A DNA stretch of 46,241 nucleotides from Verrucomicrobiota bacterium (GCA_023457035.1 JAEWNN010000234.1:1-46241), one strand, 5' to 3'. Shown: positions 17,154-24,753, counted from the first letter of the stretch. Notes: generated from the sequence alone by a model not told the origin. Made by a program: numbers and translations.

Positions 17154-17510
17154 TCAAGAACAAGAGAGTGTGCACGGCTCGGCGGCGCTGCCGCTCGTGC
17201 GCACCACGTTCGGTGACGCTCCGGCACCTCCCCGGGGTATGCTCCGTTCGCGCAGCCACGTCTTCAGCGAGTGCTCGACGGCGCCGAGGGCGAGGGCCTT
17301 CTCGCGGCGGAAGGGCGGCAGGTCGTAGTGCGGAAAACCGGGCCGGTCCTGGAACCATTCGCGTCGGAGGCCGAGGGCCGCCGCCATCGCATGCAAGGCG
17401 TCGAGGTCGTCGCTCCACAAATGGCACCAGCGGTGGCCGAACTATTCCCCGGCCGTGCGCGCCGGTTCGGTGCGGCTGCGGTGCACGCGCAGTCGATCGA
17501 CGTAGATGGA
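17154..17510 (-). pseudogene. DUF4031 gene with in-frame amber and no start codon
   Basis: Read on the minus strand from 17507, the frame gives IYVDRLRVHRSRTEPARTAGE, then a TAG codon (17442-17444). It continues in the same frame with FGHRWCHLWSDDLDALHAM and ALGLRREWFQDRPGFPHYDLP, then RREKALALGAV. These segments match DUF4031 proteins from their first residues onward. There is no ATG, GTG or TTG just before the IYVD segment; the bases there belong to heptad array C. Loss of the start together with an internal stop points to a dead gene rather than a single sequencing error. A start after the TAG would lack the conserved N-terminus. Confidence 0.75.
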
Positions 17511-17513
17511 TGC

Positions 17514-17555
17514 CCGGTGGACCGTCGACGGTGGGCCGTGGCCCGTGGGCGGTAA
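17514..17555 (-). repeat. Heptanucleotide array C, against the DUF4031 5' end
   Basis: Six 7-base units on the minus strand (TTACCGC, CCACGGG, CCACGGC, CCACCGT, CGACGGT, CCACCGG) end four bases before the first conserved DUF4031 codons, where the start codon should be. The C-rich strand points into the gene, as in the other arrays. Confidence 0.75.
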
Positions 17556-17674
17556 ACGGGCAAGACCGCAGCCCGGAGTGGACGCAGCAGTACTGAAGAC
17601 CGCCGGCAGGGACGCCTGCGCCACGGCTGGCGGCGCGCTTGAGTCCCCGCCGTCCTGAGTCTCGGCCCGGCTAC

Positions 17675-18052
17675 TCACGCCAGCCGCTCCGCGCCGCTGT
17701 AGACCTCGTCCACCCGCAGCACGGCCGCCGCCACGCCGGGATGCCGGGATGGATTCCAGCGCTTCATCTCGTCGAAAACCGGCCCGGAGGTGAGGTACTC
17801 GAAATGCCCCTTCAACTGGTAGGATTTTCTCTCCTTCGTGAGGAAGACGAAGGCTCCGCGGCTGCCGGCCTGGATGTTGGCGCGGGTCTTGGCGAAGTAG
17901 TTGTCGGCAATGACGACGGCGTCGTCGCCCAGCAACTGGAACGAGCCGACGTAGATCGCATTGGGCATGCCGTGCGGGTCGACCGTGGTGAGCACGGCGT
18001 AGCCGTCGCGGTTGGCCCACGCGGCGAGGACGGGAGGAGGAATACAGGTCAT
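17675..18052 (-). CDS. Pyridoxamine 5'-phosphate oxidase-like (PPOX) protein
   Basis: This 125-residue protein has the split-barrel flavin-binding fold of PPOX-like proteins. Recognisable segments are YAVLTTVDPHGMPNAIYVGS, VVIADNYFAKTRANI and an AFVFLTKERKSYQLKGHFEY strand pair. Members bind FMN, F420 or heme; the cofactor here cannot be told. Its ATG overlaps the stop of the C_GCAxxG_C_C gene (ATGA), so it is the last gene of the coupled run that begins at 21463. A reductase or oxidase working with the redox cysteine protein upstream is plausible. Confidence 0.82.
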   Translation of the reverse strand: MTCIPPPVLAAWANRDGYAVLTTVDPHGMPNAIYVGSFQLLGDDAVVIADNYFAKTRANIQAGSRGAFVFLTKERKSYQLKGHFEYLTSGPVFDEMKRWNPSRHPGVAAAVLRVDEVYSGAERLA

Positions 18053-18411
18053 GGCGAAGTCGGTTGCGGGGAGGCGGAAGCGGCGCCGGTCTGCGCGAGC
18101 AAGTCCGCCGCAAGACCGACGCACTCGGTGCAGGGGAAACGCAGGTCCCGCTTGAGCGGGCGGCACAGCGTGGAGCCGGCGCGCGCGGCGAACCCCGCCC
18201 GCAGTGCCTCGGCCGCCCCGGGCGCGGCCTGACAGGCCGCGTAGAGCGCCCCGCATTCGCCACCGGGCGCGCGGCCACCGCCGTGCATCCGGTAGTCATC
18301 GACCGGAGCGACCTGCCGGCCGCTCACGGTCTGGTAGGCGGCCAGCACCGCCTGGGCGCAGTTGAGGTTGTCGGGGGCGCGGTGGAACACCGCGAGGGCG
18401 TGGGTTTTCAT
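18049..18411 (-). CDS. C_GCAxxG_C_C-type redox cysteine protein
   Basis: This 120-residue cytosolic protein has the cysteine spacing of the C_GCAxxG_C_C family. An NCAQAVL motif lies near residue 17, GGECGALYAAC near 51-60, and two late cysteine groups follow (LCRPLK and FPCTECV). Members are small putative redox or metal-binding proteins often found beside selenium, metal or cofactor genes; no reaction is established. It overlaps the genes on both sides by four bases, so its translation is coupled to both. Confidence 0.8.
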   Translation of the reverse strand: MKTHALAVFHRAPDNLNCAQAVLAAYQTVSGRQVAPVDDYRMHGGGRAPGGECGALYAACQAAPGAAEALRAGFAARAGSTLCRPLKRDLRFPCTECVGLAADLLAQTGAASASPQPTSP

Positions 18412-19280
18412 CGGGGAGCGGTTGGTGCGGCGCCGGCCTGATGCCGCGCCAGCACGTCGAGGGTGTTCTGCAACAGGCCGGGATCGAGCCGTGTCCCGTG
18501 CGCGGCGACGGCGACCGCGATCGGCAGGTGTTGCAGCTCGCGTACACCCTCGGGCCAGCGCGCGAGATCGGCCTCGGCGAGGTTACCCGGGCGGTCGCCG
18601 GCCAGGAGCAGGCAGCTGCCGTAGAGCAGCCGGCGGCCGGGGAAGTAGATCGCGACCTTGTCGGGCGCCTGGGTGGGCCCGGGATAGATCACGCGCACCT
18701 CCTCGCCGCCGAAACGCAGCGACAGGCCCTGCTCGATCGGGAAGACGTGGTCGGGCGGCACGAACTGCAACGCGGCGTGGGCGGCTCGATACGGCGAGTT
18801 CGGGTCGGCGATGAAGCCGAGCGTGAGCGCGCGCATCGTCTCGCCGCGCTCGGCGAGCAGGCGCACGGTGAGGTCGGAGCCGTACACCGGGAACCCGGCG
18901 GCGCGGAAGGCCGCGTTGCCGCCGAGGTTGTCGAAATGGTAACCGGTATCGATCGCGACGACCGGGCGCTTGCCATGCTCGCGCTCAATCCAATCGAGCA
19001 CGAGCCGCGCGGCTTCGGGAAACCCCGGCGTGCCGCCAAAGACGAACGTGCCGTCCGGCATCTCGACCAGCACGGAGTTGCAGACAAACGGACACCGGTG
19101 CCGCACGACGTAGGCGCCCGCGCCGAGGCGCAGGAGGTGCAGATCCGGCGCCAGCTCGAGCTCTGCGGCGACGACCGGCGCGACCGCGCGCGCCGTATCC
19201 GCCGGCTCATCGGCCGGGACGGCGGGGCCGGCGATGCCCGCGAGCAACAGCGCGGCCACGACTGGACGGAGAGACCTCAT
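18408..19280 (-). CDS. Exported B1-like metallo-beta-lactamase fold with altered Zn1 site
   Basis: This 290-residue protein has a signal peptide (about 1-23). The fold follows class B1 beta-lactamases. The usual H-x-H-x-D reads G-Y-H-F-D (Gly113, His115, Asp117). The HTxDN histidine position reads Q in TQAPDK (Gln204). Cys223 (YGSC) and His261 (AAHG) are present. So the Zn2 ligands (Asp, Cys, His) are kept, while two of the three Zn1 histidines are lost. By analogy with B2 enzymes it may use one zinc. Beta-lactam hydrolysis is not implied. It overlaps the DUF89 and C_GCAxxG_C_C genes by four bases each. Confidence 0.8.
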   Translation of the reverse strand: MRSLRPVVAALLLAGIAGPAVPADEPADTARAVAPVVAAELELAPDLHLLRLGAGAYVVRHRCPFVCNSVLVEMPDGTFVFGGTPGFPEAARLVLDWIEREHGKRPVVAIDTGYHFDNLGGNAAFRAAGFPVYGSDLTVRLLAERGETMRALTLGFIADPNSPYRAAHAALQFVPPDHVFPIEQGLSLRFGGEEVRVIYPGPTQAPDKVAIYFPGRRLLYGSCLLLAGDRPGNLAEADLARWPEGVRELQHLPIAVAVAAHGTRLDPGLLQNTLDVLARHQAGAAPTAPR

Positions 19281-20209
19281 GCGTCCTTGATCGCGGAACG
19301 ATGCGGCAGGCGCAACCCGGCGTTGTTCACCGTGCCGCCAGCCGAGGGCCGGGTTTCCCGCAGGGCCCGCCACACGACATGGCTGCCGACGGGATGGCCG
19401 CAATGCACGGCCACGGTCGGGCACTTCACGCGAAACAGGCAGAACAGCGGCGCGGGCGCGGTGTGGAGCGACTCGAAGTTGCCCTGTCCTTTCGCGATCA
19501 CGAGATCGGCCTCCGCAAACCGGCGACAAAACTCCGGCGAGCAGTCGGCCAACACGGTGCCCGGCATGGCGGAGCCGTTGTCGATCACCTCGGCGATCTC
19601 CGGCAACCCGGCGACGAGGGCATCCTCGCGGGTGGCGTCGTTGATCACCGCCTGCCCGCGCACCGCGACAGTGACAACACCACGCGGCAGGTGCTCGATC
19701 AGCACGCGGTCGAAGGCGATCTCGCCGGCGTTGTCGCAAAGGTAGAGGATGCGGCGGGCGTGTTGCGCGGCGCGCCGAAGCGCGGCAAGCGGGCCGACCA
19801 GCGGCTGCGCGAGCGCATCTGAAGCGACATTACGCGCTTCGGCCTCCGTGAGCCCACTCTTGGCCCCGAGGTCGATGATGTTGCCCGCGATCGCCAGCCG
19901 CACCGCCGCGCCGAACGGATCCTCGTTACGCGCGACGGCCGCGGCCAGCGGTGGCAACAGCTCCAGCGCGAGCCGGTTGAAGCGCTGCTTCGCCTCCCGG
20001 TACGGGTCCGCGCAGCCGGTGATCTCGCGCAACTGCGCCTGCAACGCCCCGGAGAGCGAGGGAGGCGGCTGATCGAAGTCGAGCGTCGTGCTCGCCAGGA
20101 GCAGTTCGCGCACGACCATGACGTCGACCTTCTCGTCCTTGGCGCCGAGCCGGATGGCCTCGGTGGCCTGACGCAGCAGGCAAGGCAGGCAGTCGAGGGA
20201 GGTCTTCAT
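19277..20209 (-). CDS. DUF89 / ARMT1-like damage-control phosphatase
   Basis: This 310-residue protein begins MKTSLDCLPC with the CxxC typical of stand-alone prokaryotic DUF89 proteins. It contains the metal-binding core LYLCDNAGEIAFDRVL (Asp and Asn), a later VIAKGQGNFESL and FRVKCP. DUF89 proteins are metal-dependent phosphatases that act on damaged or excess phosphometabolites; the domain in PANK4 removes phosphate from 4'-phosphopantetheine. Here the gene follows panD by 21 bases and overlaps the MBL gene, so a role tied to pantothenate or CoA is attractive, but the subfamily differs from PANK4 and this is inference. Confidence 0.87.
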   Translation of the reverse strand: MKTSLDCLPCLLRQATEAIRLGAKDEKVDVMVVRELLLASTTLDFDQPPPSLSGALQAQLREITGCADPYREAKQRFNRLALELLPPLAAAVARNEDPFGAAVRLAIAGNIIDLGAKSGLTEAEARNVASDALAQPLVGPLAALRRAAQHARRILYLCDNAGEIAFDRVLIEHLPRGVVTVAVRGQAVINDATREDALVAGLPEIAEVIDNGSAMPGTVLADCSPEFCRRFAEADLVIAKGQGNFESLHTAPAPLFCLFRVKCPTVAVHCGHPVGSHVVWRALRETRPSAGGTVNNAGLRLPHRSAIKDA

Positions 20210-20230
20210 CGTGATCGCCCGGGCCGGGAG

Positions 20231-20596
20231 TCAGCGCAGCCGGTTGGCCGGATCGACCTGCACGATCCGGGCGCGGTACGCCACCACGGCGGCTTCCGCC
20301 ACCTGTGCGTAGGAGATGATGACAACCAGGTCGCCCGCCTCCCCCAGCCGCGCGGCCGGGCCGTTGAGCAGCATGGTGCCGGAGCCGGCGGGGGCCTCGA
20401 TCACGTAGGTGATCAGCCGCGAGCCGTTGTTGAGGTTGAGCACGTGCACCTGTTCGCCGGCGACAAGGTCGGCGGCGTCCATCAGCAGGCGGTCGATGGC
20501 GATGCTGCCCTCGTAGTTCAGCTCCTTGCCGGTGAGCGTGGCGCGGTGGATCTTGGACTTGAGCAGCGTGCGGAAGGTGGTCGGCTGGGCGTTCAT
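20231..20596 (-). CDS. panD: Aspartate 1-decarboxylase
   Basis: This 121-residue proenzyme makes beta-alanine from aspartate for pantothenate and coenzyme A. The self-cleavage site is Gly30-Ser31 in NYEGSIAID, which yields the pyruvoyl group. Lys15 in KSKIHRAT and Tyr-containing ISYAQV are also as in the family. Length is normal. The ATG overlaps the stop of the thioesterase gene (ATGA), so panD is translated as part of the coupled run rather than with panB and panC, which are not in the window. Confidence 0.96.
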   Translation of the reverse strand: MNAQPTTFRTLLKSKIHRATLTGKELNYEGSIAIDRLLMDAADLVAGEQVHVLNLNNGSRLITYVIEAPAGSGTMLLNGPAARLGEAGDLVVIISYAQVAEAAVVAYRARIVQVDPANRLR

Positions 20597-21087
20597 TGCG
20601 GGCGATTGGGTTCGGCTCCGGAGTCGTTCTCGATCGCCATGAATTTGCCACGAGCCCGGGCGCAGAGCACGCCGGCCTGATGGATTTCGGCCTCGAGGTG
20701 ATGCAGCGGCGGGTAGGCGTTGCGATGGCGGGCGGTCACGGTGACCGAATCGCCCGACCGCACCGACTGCCGGTAGCGCACGGTGAGTTCACCGGTGCGG
20801 GCGACGACGCCGCGCGCGAACAGAGCGTGCACCATCGCGCTGTCGAGCGCCGTGGCGAGCAGGCCGCCGTGCACGATGCCCGCGTAGCTTTCGCCACCAG
20901 GCGGGCAGGTCCATTCGGCGGAGACAGCGCCGTCCGTCTGCACGGCGAAAGCGAGCCCGAGCCCGCCGCGGTCGGCGGGCCGGCAGGCAAAACAGGCGGC
21001 ATGCTGCTGCGCGCAATGGGCGCGCAGCGCGGCCTCAGTGGGCGCCGCAACCACAGTGGTGTCCGTGTTCGTGGCCGTGTTCGCCAT
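20593..21087 (-). CDS. PaaI-type hotdog thioesterase
   Basis: This protein of about 164 residues has a hotdog-fold core: CFACRPADRGGLGLAF, then a GIVHGGLLATALDSAM helix with the usual HGG, then ELTVRYRQSVRSGDSVTVTA. Such proteins hydrolyse acyl-CoA or aromatic acyl-CoA thioesters in the cytosol. The start is uncertain: the ATG at 21087 overlaps the NifX-like gene by 53 bases, and a GTG at 21054 would shorten this to 20. The stop overlaps the panD start. A CoA-thioester enzyme directly before panD strengthens the CoA theme of the operon. Confidence 0.8.
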   Translation of the reverse strand: MANTATNTDTTVVAAPTEAALRAHCAQQHAACFACRPADRGGLGLAFAVQTDGAVSAEWTCPPGGESYAGIVHGGLLATALDSAMVHALFARGVVARTGELTVRYRQSVRSGDSVTVTARHRNAYPPLHHLEAEIHQAGVLCARARGKFMAIENDSGAEPNRPQ

Positions 21088-21463
21088 GATGATGGTGACC
21101 GTGTTCGCCGTGCTCGTGGTGGCCGCCCTCGCAGGCATTAGCGCCCGCGGCGAGCGAACCGTCGAGAAACGCCTGCACAAGGTCGGCCGGAGCCGCCGGC
21201 GCGACGCCGACGGTGACGAGGATGCCAGCCTCGGCCATGCGCTGCTGGGCGCCGCGGCCCATGCCGCCGGCGAGGAAGTGCGTGACTCCTTGCGCGCCGA
21301 GCCAGGTGGCCCAGCCACAGGGTTCGGGGTCGGGTGGCACAACGGGCGTCGTGCGCAGGATCATCCGGGCGGTGGGATCGACCTCGAACAGGGCCGCCTT
21401 GGCGGCGGCGCCGAAATGAGGGGAGAACTCGTCGTTCTCGGTGAGCGGAAGAGCGATGATCAT
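21035..21463 (-). CDS. NifX/NifB-type dinitrogenase cofactor-binding protein with His-rich tail
   Basis: This 142-residue protein has the PF02579 fold (MIIALPLTENDEFSPHFG, then GVTHFLAGGMGRGAQQRMAEAGI). The last ~30 residues are rich in His and Gly (HEHGEHGHHHH and similar, ending HHCGCGAH), a likely metal-binding tail for nickel, zinc or copper. Family members bind iron-sulfur or iron-molybdenum precursors; many non-nitrogen-fixing bacteria carry them with unknown roles. It is the first gene of the coupled run and is divergent from a DUF134 regulator, a pairing often seen for this family. Confidence 0.87.
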   Translation of the reverse strand: MIIALPLTENDEFSPHFGAAAKAALFEVDPTARMILRTTPVVPPDPEPCGWATWLGAQGVTHFLAGGMGRGAQQRMAEAGILVTVGVAPAAPADLVQAFLDGSLAAGANACEGGHHEHGEHGHHHHGEHGHEHGHHCGCGAH

Positions 21464-21572
21464 GGGAAGCGGTGCGGGTTGAAGGTGCTCAGGCCCCGCA
21501 AAACGCTCGCCCGCGGCGCGGGCCGCGCCGAGAGTCGGGACGTTGCGGATTGCAGTTTATGCAATATTGAGC

Positions 21573-21584
21573 TTATGCCCATAA
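21573..21584. promoter_or_regulatory. Candidate DUF134 operator TTATG-CC-CATAA
   Basis: A perfect inverted repeat, TTATG and CATAA with a two-base spacer, lies 31 bases before the DUF134 ATG in the AT-rich centre of the divergent region. A second TTATG half-site (21557-21561) and an 8-base palindrome CAATATTG (21562-21569) lie next to it. It is the natural site for autoregulation by the HTH protein and for control of the NifX-led operon. Promoters are not resolved. Confidence 0.5.
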
Positions 21585-21614
21585 CCACGCCGCACACAAG
21601 CCCGCTTTTCCACC

Positions 21615-21920
21615 ATGCCCCGTCCCTGCTGCCCTCGCCACATCGCCCACCGTCCGCCGGCCTCGTACTTCAAGCCGGCCGGCATCCCGCTGTGCGAACT
21701 CCAGGAGATCGAGCTGGCCGCCGACGAACTGGAGGCGCTGCGACTGGCCGATGTTGAGGACCTCTACCACACCGAGGCGGCCAAGCGCATGCGGGTGTCG
21801 CGCCAGACCTTCGATCGCATCGTGCGCCGCGCCCGCATGAAGGTCGCCGAGGCGCTCGTGCGCGGCCGTGCCCTGCGCGTGCTCGCCCCGGCGCCGGCCG
21901 TGCCCGCCCGGAAGGAGTAA
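21615..21920 (+). CDS. DUF134 helix-turn-helix protein
   Basis: This 101-residue protein matches the DUF134 family. It has the MPRPCCPRHI start, an YFKPAGIPL segment, an acidic ELAADELEALRLAD region like sigma-70 region 4 proteins, and an HTH (HTEAAKRMRVSRQTFDRIVRRARMKV). It lacks a ligand domain, so it may sense metal or redox state through Cys5 and Cys6 or act constitutively. It is divergent from the NifX-like gene, and the shared 151-base spacer carries palindromes. Control of the seven-gene operon is the likely role. Confidence 0.85.
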   Translation: MPRPCCPRHIAHRPPASYFKPAGIPLCELQEIELAADELEALRLADVEDLYHTEAAKRMRVSRQTFDRIVRRARMKVAEALVRGRALRVLAPAPAVPARKE

Positions 21921-21964
21921 TGCCCGGGCGGCGATGGCGAGCCCGCAGCCGCAACGCTTCGCCC

Positions 21965-22453
21965 CTACTGCGAGGAGGATTGTCCCAACCGTTTCACTTC
22001 GCGCTCCCGCGCGCGCAGCTCCTTCTTGAGCTGTTTGGCGGTTCTCTCCTGCTCCTTGAGCTGCTGCTTGAGCTGCGTCTTGGTCTGTTTTTCGGTCGTG
22101 GTGCGGATTCGTTCTCGCAGCTGGCTGCACTGGGCATCGGCATCGGTGCACTGCTGCTGCATCTCCTGCACGCGGGTCCGGGCCTGGGCGAGCACCGCGG
22201 GGTCGACCGGCTCGCGCTGCCGATCCCGTTGCCGCTCCTGATCCGCGGATTGATCCCGCTGCTCCTGCTGATACTGGCGATCCCAGCGCTGTTGCCGCTG
22301 GTCGCCACCACCAAAGCCGCCGCCACCCTGTCCGCCGCCGCCACCGTGCCCACCGCCCCCACCTCCTCCTCCGCCGCCGCCCCGGGCGAAGCCGACGGTC
22401 GCCACAAGCAGGGCGACGGAGAACAAGACAAGGCGTTGCGATAACTTGGTCAT
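21965..22453 (-). CDS. Gly-rich secreted coiled-coil protein
   Basis: This 162-residue protein has a signal peptide (about 1-23), a nearly pure glycine run with His and Gln (about 25-50), and a Gln/Arg/Asp-rich stretch. A charged coiled coil follows (about 85-155) with two cysteines in QQQCTDADAQC. The ATG has a perfect AGGAGG six bases upstream, which suggests high expression. I do not recognise a family. The low-complexity half could interact with polymers or metals. It lies convergent with the DUF134 gene and follows the copper-type receptor on the same strand. Confidence 0.75.
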   Translation of the reverse strand: MTKLSQRLVLFSVALLVATVGFARGGGGGGGGGGGHGGGGGQGGGGFGGGDQRQQRWDRQYQQEQRDQSADQERQRDRQREPVDPAVLAQARTRVQEMQQQCTDADAQCSQLRERIRTTTEKQTKTQLKQQLKEQERTAKQLKKELRAREREVKRLGQSSSQ

Positions 22454-22459
22454 GATTAG

Positions 22460-22465
22460 CCTCCT
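22460..22465 (-). promoter_or_regulatory. Strong Shine-Dalgarno of the Gly-rich gene
   Basis: AGGAGG on the minus strand lies six bases before the ATG at 22453. It is the best ribosome-binding site in the window and fixes the start. Confidence 0.65.
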
Positions 22466-22590
22466 GATACGATGATTCTCCGGCCCGGATGGAGAACGCG
22501 TCCGGAACCCGACCGGAGGAGCTGCCCGACGCGAAGCGCCTGTACTATGCCCCAAACCACTCGCCCCGCCACCGGCCTGCGGTGCGCGCC

Positions 22591-24651
22591 TCACCGCCGC
22601 CAGGAAACACGGGCGAACAGGAAACGCCCCGGCTCCGGCACCGCGACGCCGGCAGCGAACGGGTCGCGGGTGTAGGCATTGTGCAGCGGGTAAGTGCGAT
22701 CGAAGAGGTTCTCCGCCCCGACCGAGAGCTCGACCGACTCGCGCGGTCTCCAGGCCACCGTCACGGCGACCGTGCCCCACCCCGCCACCGGCCGCTCCCC
22801 GATTCCCGGATCGACGCGCCCCTGCCGTGGGGCTCCCTGCCACTGCACCCGCACCGCCCACGGCGCGGGGCTCCACTGCACCGCCAACCGCGCTTGCACG
22901 GCGGGGACTTCGCCGAGCACGCGACTCGCGTTGCCCGCGGCGGAATCCCGTTTCACCCCACGCTGCGCCGCCACTCCGAGATCGAGCGACCAGCGCGACG
23001 TCGGCTGCCAGGTGGCGGTGAGATCGCCGCCCAACAAACGGGCGTCGAGGCCGACATACGTTTTCGTATTGGCCGGGTTCGCCGTCGATCCGGGCGCCGG
23101 CAGCAACCGCGCGAGGTAGATGTAGTCGTGCAACCACGAGTGGAACGCACTTGCGCGCACCGTCCAGGCGCCGACCGGCACAGCGGCGCCGACCTGCACC
23201 TCGGTGGCGCGCGTCGGCCCGAGCCGTGGATTGCCCACCCAGTCGCCCGCAGAAGGATGGTCGAGATTCTGGTAACGTTCCTGCGGGTCGGGCGCACGCC
23301 CCGCATGCCCGATCCCGGCATAGACCTTCGCCACACCAAGCATCCGGTGGCCAAGTACGTAGGCAGCCGGCAGCGTATCGTTCCGCCCCTTCTCGTCGCC
23401 AAGTCCGTGCGCAGCCCGCACGAACGCGAGATCGCCCCGCGCACGACTCTTCGCGACATCGAGCCGCGCCGCCATCTCGAGCCCCCAGGCGCCGCGATCC
23501 AGCGCCCCCAGCACATACGCCCCCGCGGTGTCGGCCACCACATCGGGCAACATGTCGTTGGCACGGGCGCCCACGCGATTGTCGGCATCCCAACCGCGGC
23601 GCTCGACACTCGCCCCATAGCGCACCGTCCAGTCCCCGACCGCGGTCTCGGCCGTGGCGCGCAGCTTCGCCGCCATCGTGCGCGCCTGGGTGCGCATCAT
23701 CCAGCCACGCGCCGCCCAGATCGCCGCCGCCGCGCTTGTCCGCCAGGTGTCGCGCATGTCGTGATAGACGCCGCTGGCGGACGCCTCGACCACGAGCTTG
23801 CGGACGGCGGGATTGCCGGCGGGCTGCCATGTCCACGTGGCCCCGGTGCGCCACGACTCGTCGATCAGCGCGTCCATGCGCAACCCGGGATAGAGTACAT
23901 CCGTGGCGCGATGATAGCCGCCGCGCAGATCGAGGATGCCTGCACCGAGGAGCGTGCTCAGCTTCCCCTCGGCCTGCATCACCTCGAAGGCGGTCCGCTC
24001 GCGCGCCCCGGCCCGGTAGTTGAGCCCTGGCAACTCGGTGAAGCGCCGCCCCGTCCCATCCTCATAGACGCCCCCCTGCTGCCACGCCGCGCTCGCCGAG
24101 AGCGTGGTCTCCCCGGCATGCGTCCGCATCGAGCCCGAGGCCGAACGGTAGCCGAACGAGCCGACGAACGCCGCCAGCGCCTGCGGCGTGTCGCAGCACG
24201 GCAAAGTACCCACACGAATCGTGCCGCCGACGGTGCCGCCGTCCTCGACGTCGAACGGCCCGCGCCGCACCGCCACCGCCGCGACCTGTTGCGAGCTCAC
24301 ATGGAACGCCGGTGGATCCATCCGGTTCGGACACGCCCCATGGACCATGATCCCGTCGAGCGAGATGCGGAGGTTGTCGCGGCCCAGCCCCCGCAGGAGA
24401 AAATCTCCGCCCAGCGGGCCCTTGCGCACGAGCGACACCGCCGCGACTTCCCGCGCGAGCACATCCGCCAGGTCGAGCGGCTTGTGGACCGCGATGCGCT
24501 CGCGTCCCACCGCACCGGCAGCTCCGCCGGCCTGCTCCGCCCGAACCGGGAAGTCGTCGAGCACCACGGTCTCCTCGCCGGCCCGGATCGGCACGGCAAG
24601 CAACACCAGCACACAGGAGATCAACCGCGAAGCCGGGCCGAAGCGAGTCAT
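22591..24651 (-). CDS. OprC/NosA-like copper TonB-dependent receptor
   Basis: This 686-residue outer-membrane receptor has a signal peptide (about 1-24). A plug domain follows with ADVLAREVAAVSLVRKGPLGGDFLLRG and the segment CPNRMDP (residues 107-113), which is characteristic of OprC/NosA copper receptors. The rest is a 22-strand barrel ending in Phe-x-Arg-type VSWRR. It likely takes up copper using TonB energy. The ATG giving MTRFGPAS was preferred to a GTG six codons upstream. A Gly-rich secreted protein follows on the same strand. Matching TonB genes could include the ExbB/ExbD pair at 45000-46045, but those are far away. Confidence 0.88.
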   Translation of the reverse strand: MTRFGPASRLISCVLVLLAVPIRAGEETVVLDDFPVRAEQAGGAAGAVGRERIAVHKPLDLADVLAREVAAVSLVRKGPLGGDFLLRGLGRDNLRISLDGIMVHGACPNRMDPPAFHVSSQQVAAVAVRRGPFDVEDGGTVGGTIRVGTLPCCDTPQALAAFVGSFGYRSASGSMRTHAGETTLSASAAWQQGGVYEDGTGRRFTELPGLNYRAGARERTAFEVMQAEGKLSTLLGAGILDLRGGYHRATDVLYPGLRMDALIDESWRTGATWTWQPAGNPAVRKLVVEASASGVYHDMRDTWRTSAAAAIWAARGWMMRTQARTMAAKLRATAETAVGDWTVRYGASVERRGWDADNRVGARANDMLPDVVADTAGAYVLGALDRGAWGLEMAARLDVAKSRARGDLAFVRAAHGLGDEKGRNDTLPAAYVLGHRMLGVAKVYAGIGHAGRAPDPQERYQNLDHPSAGDWVGNPRLGPTRATEVQVGAAVPVGAWTVRASAFHSWLHDYIYLARLLPAPGSTANPANTKTYVGLDARLLGGDLTATWQPTSRWSLDLGVAAQRGVKRDSAAGNASRVLGEVPAVQARLAVQWSPAPWAVRVQWQGAPRQGRVDPGIGERPVAGWGTVAVTVAWRPRESVELSVGAENLFDRTYPLHNAYTRDPFAAGVAVPEPGRFLFARVSWRR

Positions 24652-24728
24652 TGAACGTAGGTTACGCACCGCAGCTCGGCGCGCAAGATAGCAAGCCCGG
24701 GCACCACGCTGGCCGCGGCCCGACCGTC

Positions 24729-24753
24729 GTGGCGCGGTGCTTCAGCCCGCGCC
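24729..24753 (+). repeat. Hairpin with 9-bp bulged stem
   Basis: GTGG precedes arms GGCGCGG-t-GC and GCCCGCGCC around TTCA. It may be a diverged member of the GTAGG hairpin family. It lies between the TonB receptor start and heptad array D. Confidence 0.4.

Noticed and set aside
17421..17510. Amber in DUF4031 as read through by pyrrolysine or suppressor decoding
   Set aside because: The start codon is missing too, and no pyrrolysine genes are seen; gene decay is simpler.
17585..17625. Hairpin around GCAGG and CCTGC as another GTAGG-family member
   Set aside because: Only about 5 bp pair and neither flank nor loop fits.
18408..19280. Antibiotic-resistance beta-lactamase
   Set aside because: Two Zn1 histidines are missing and the operon context is metabolic, so resistance should not be inferred.
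21119..21131. His/Gly-coding repeat in the NifX-like gene as a CRISPR-like or tandem DNA repeat
   Set aside because: The short periodic GTG/CAC pattern is explained by the His-rich tail; there are no spacers.
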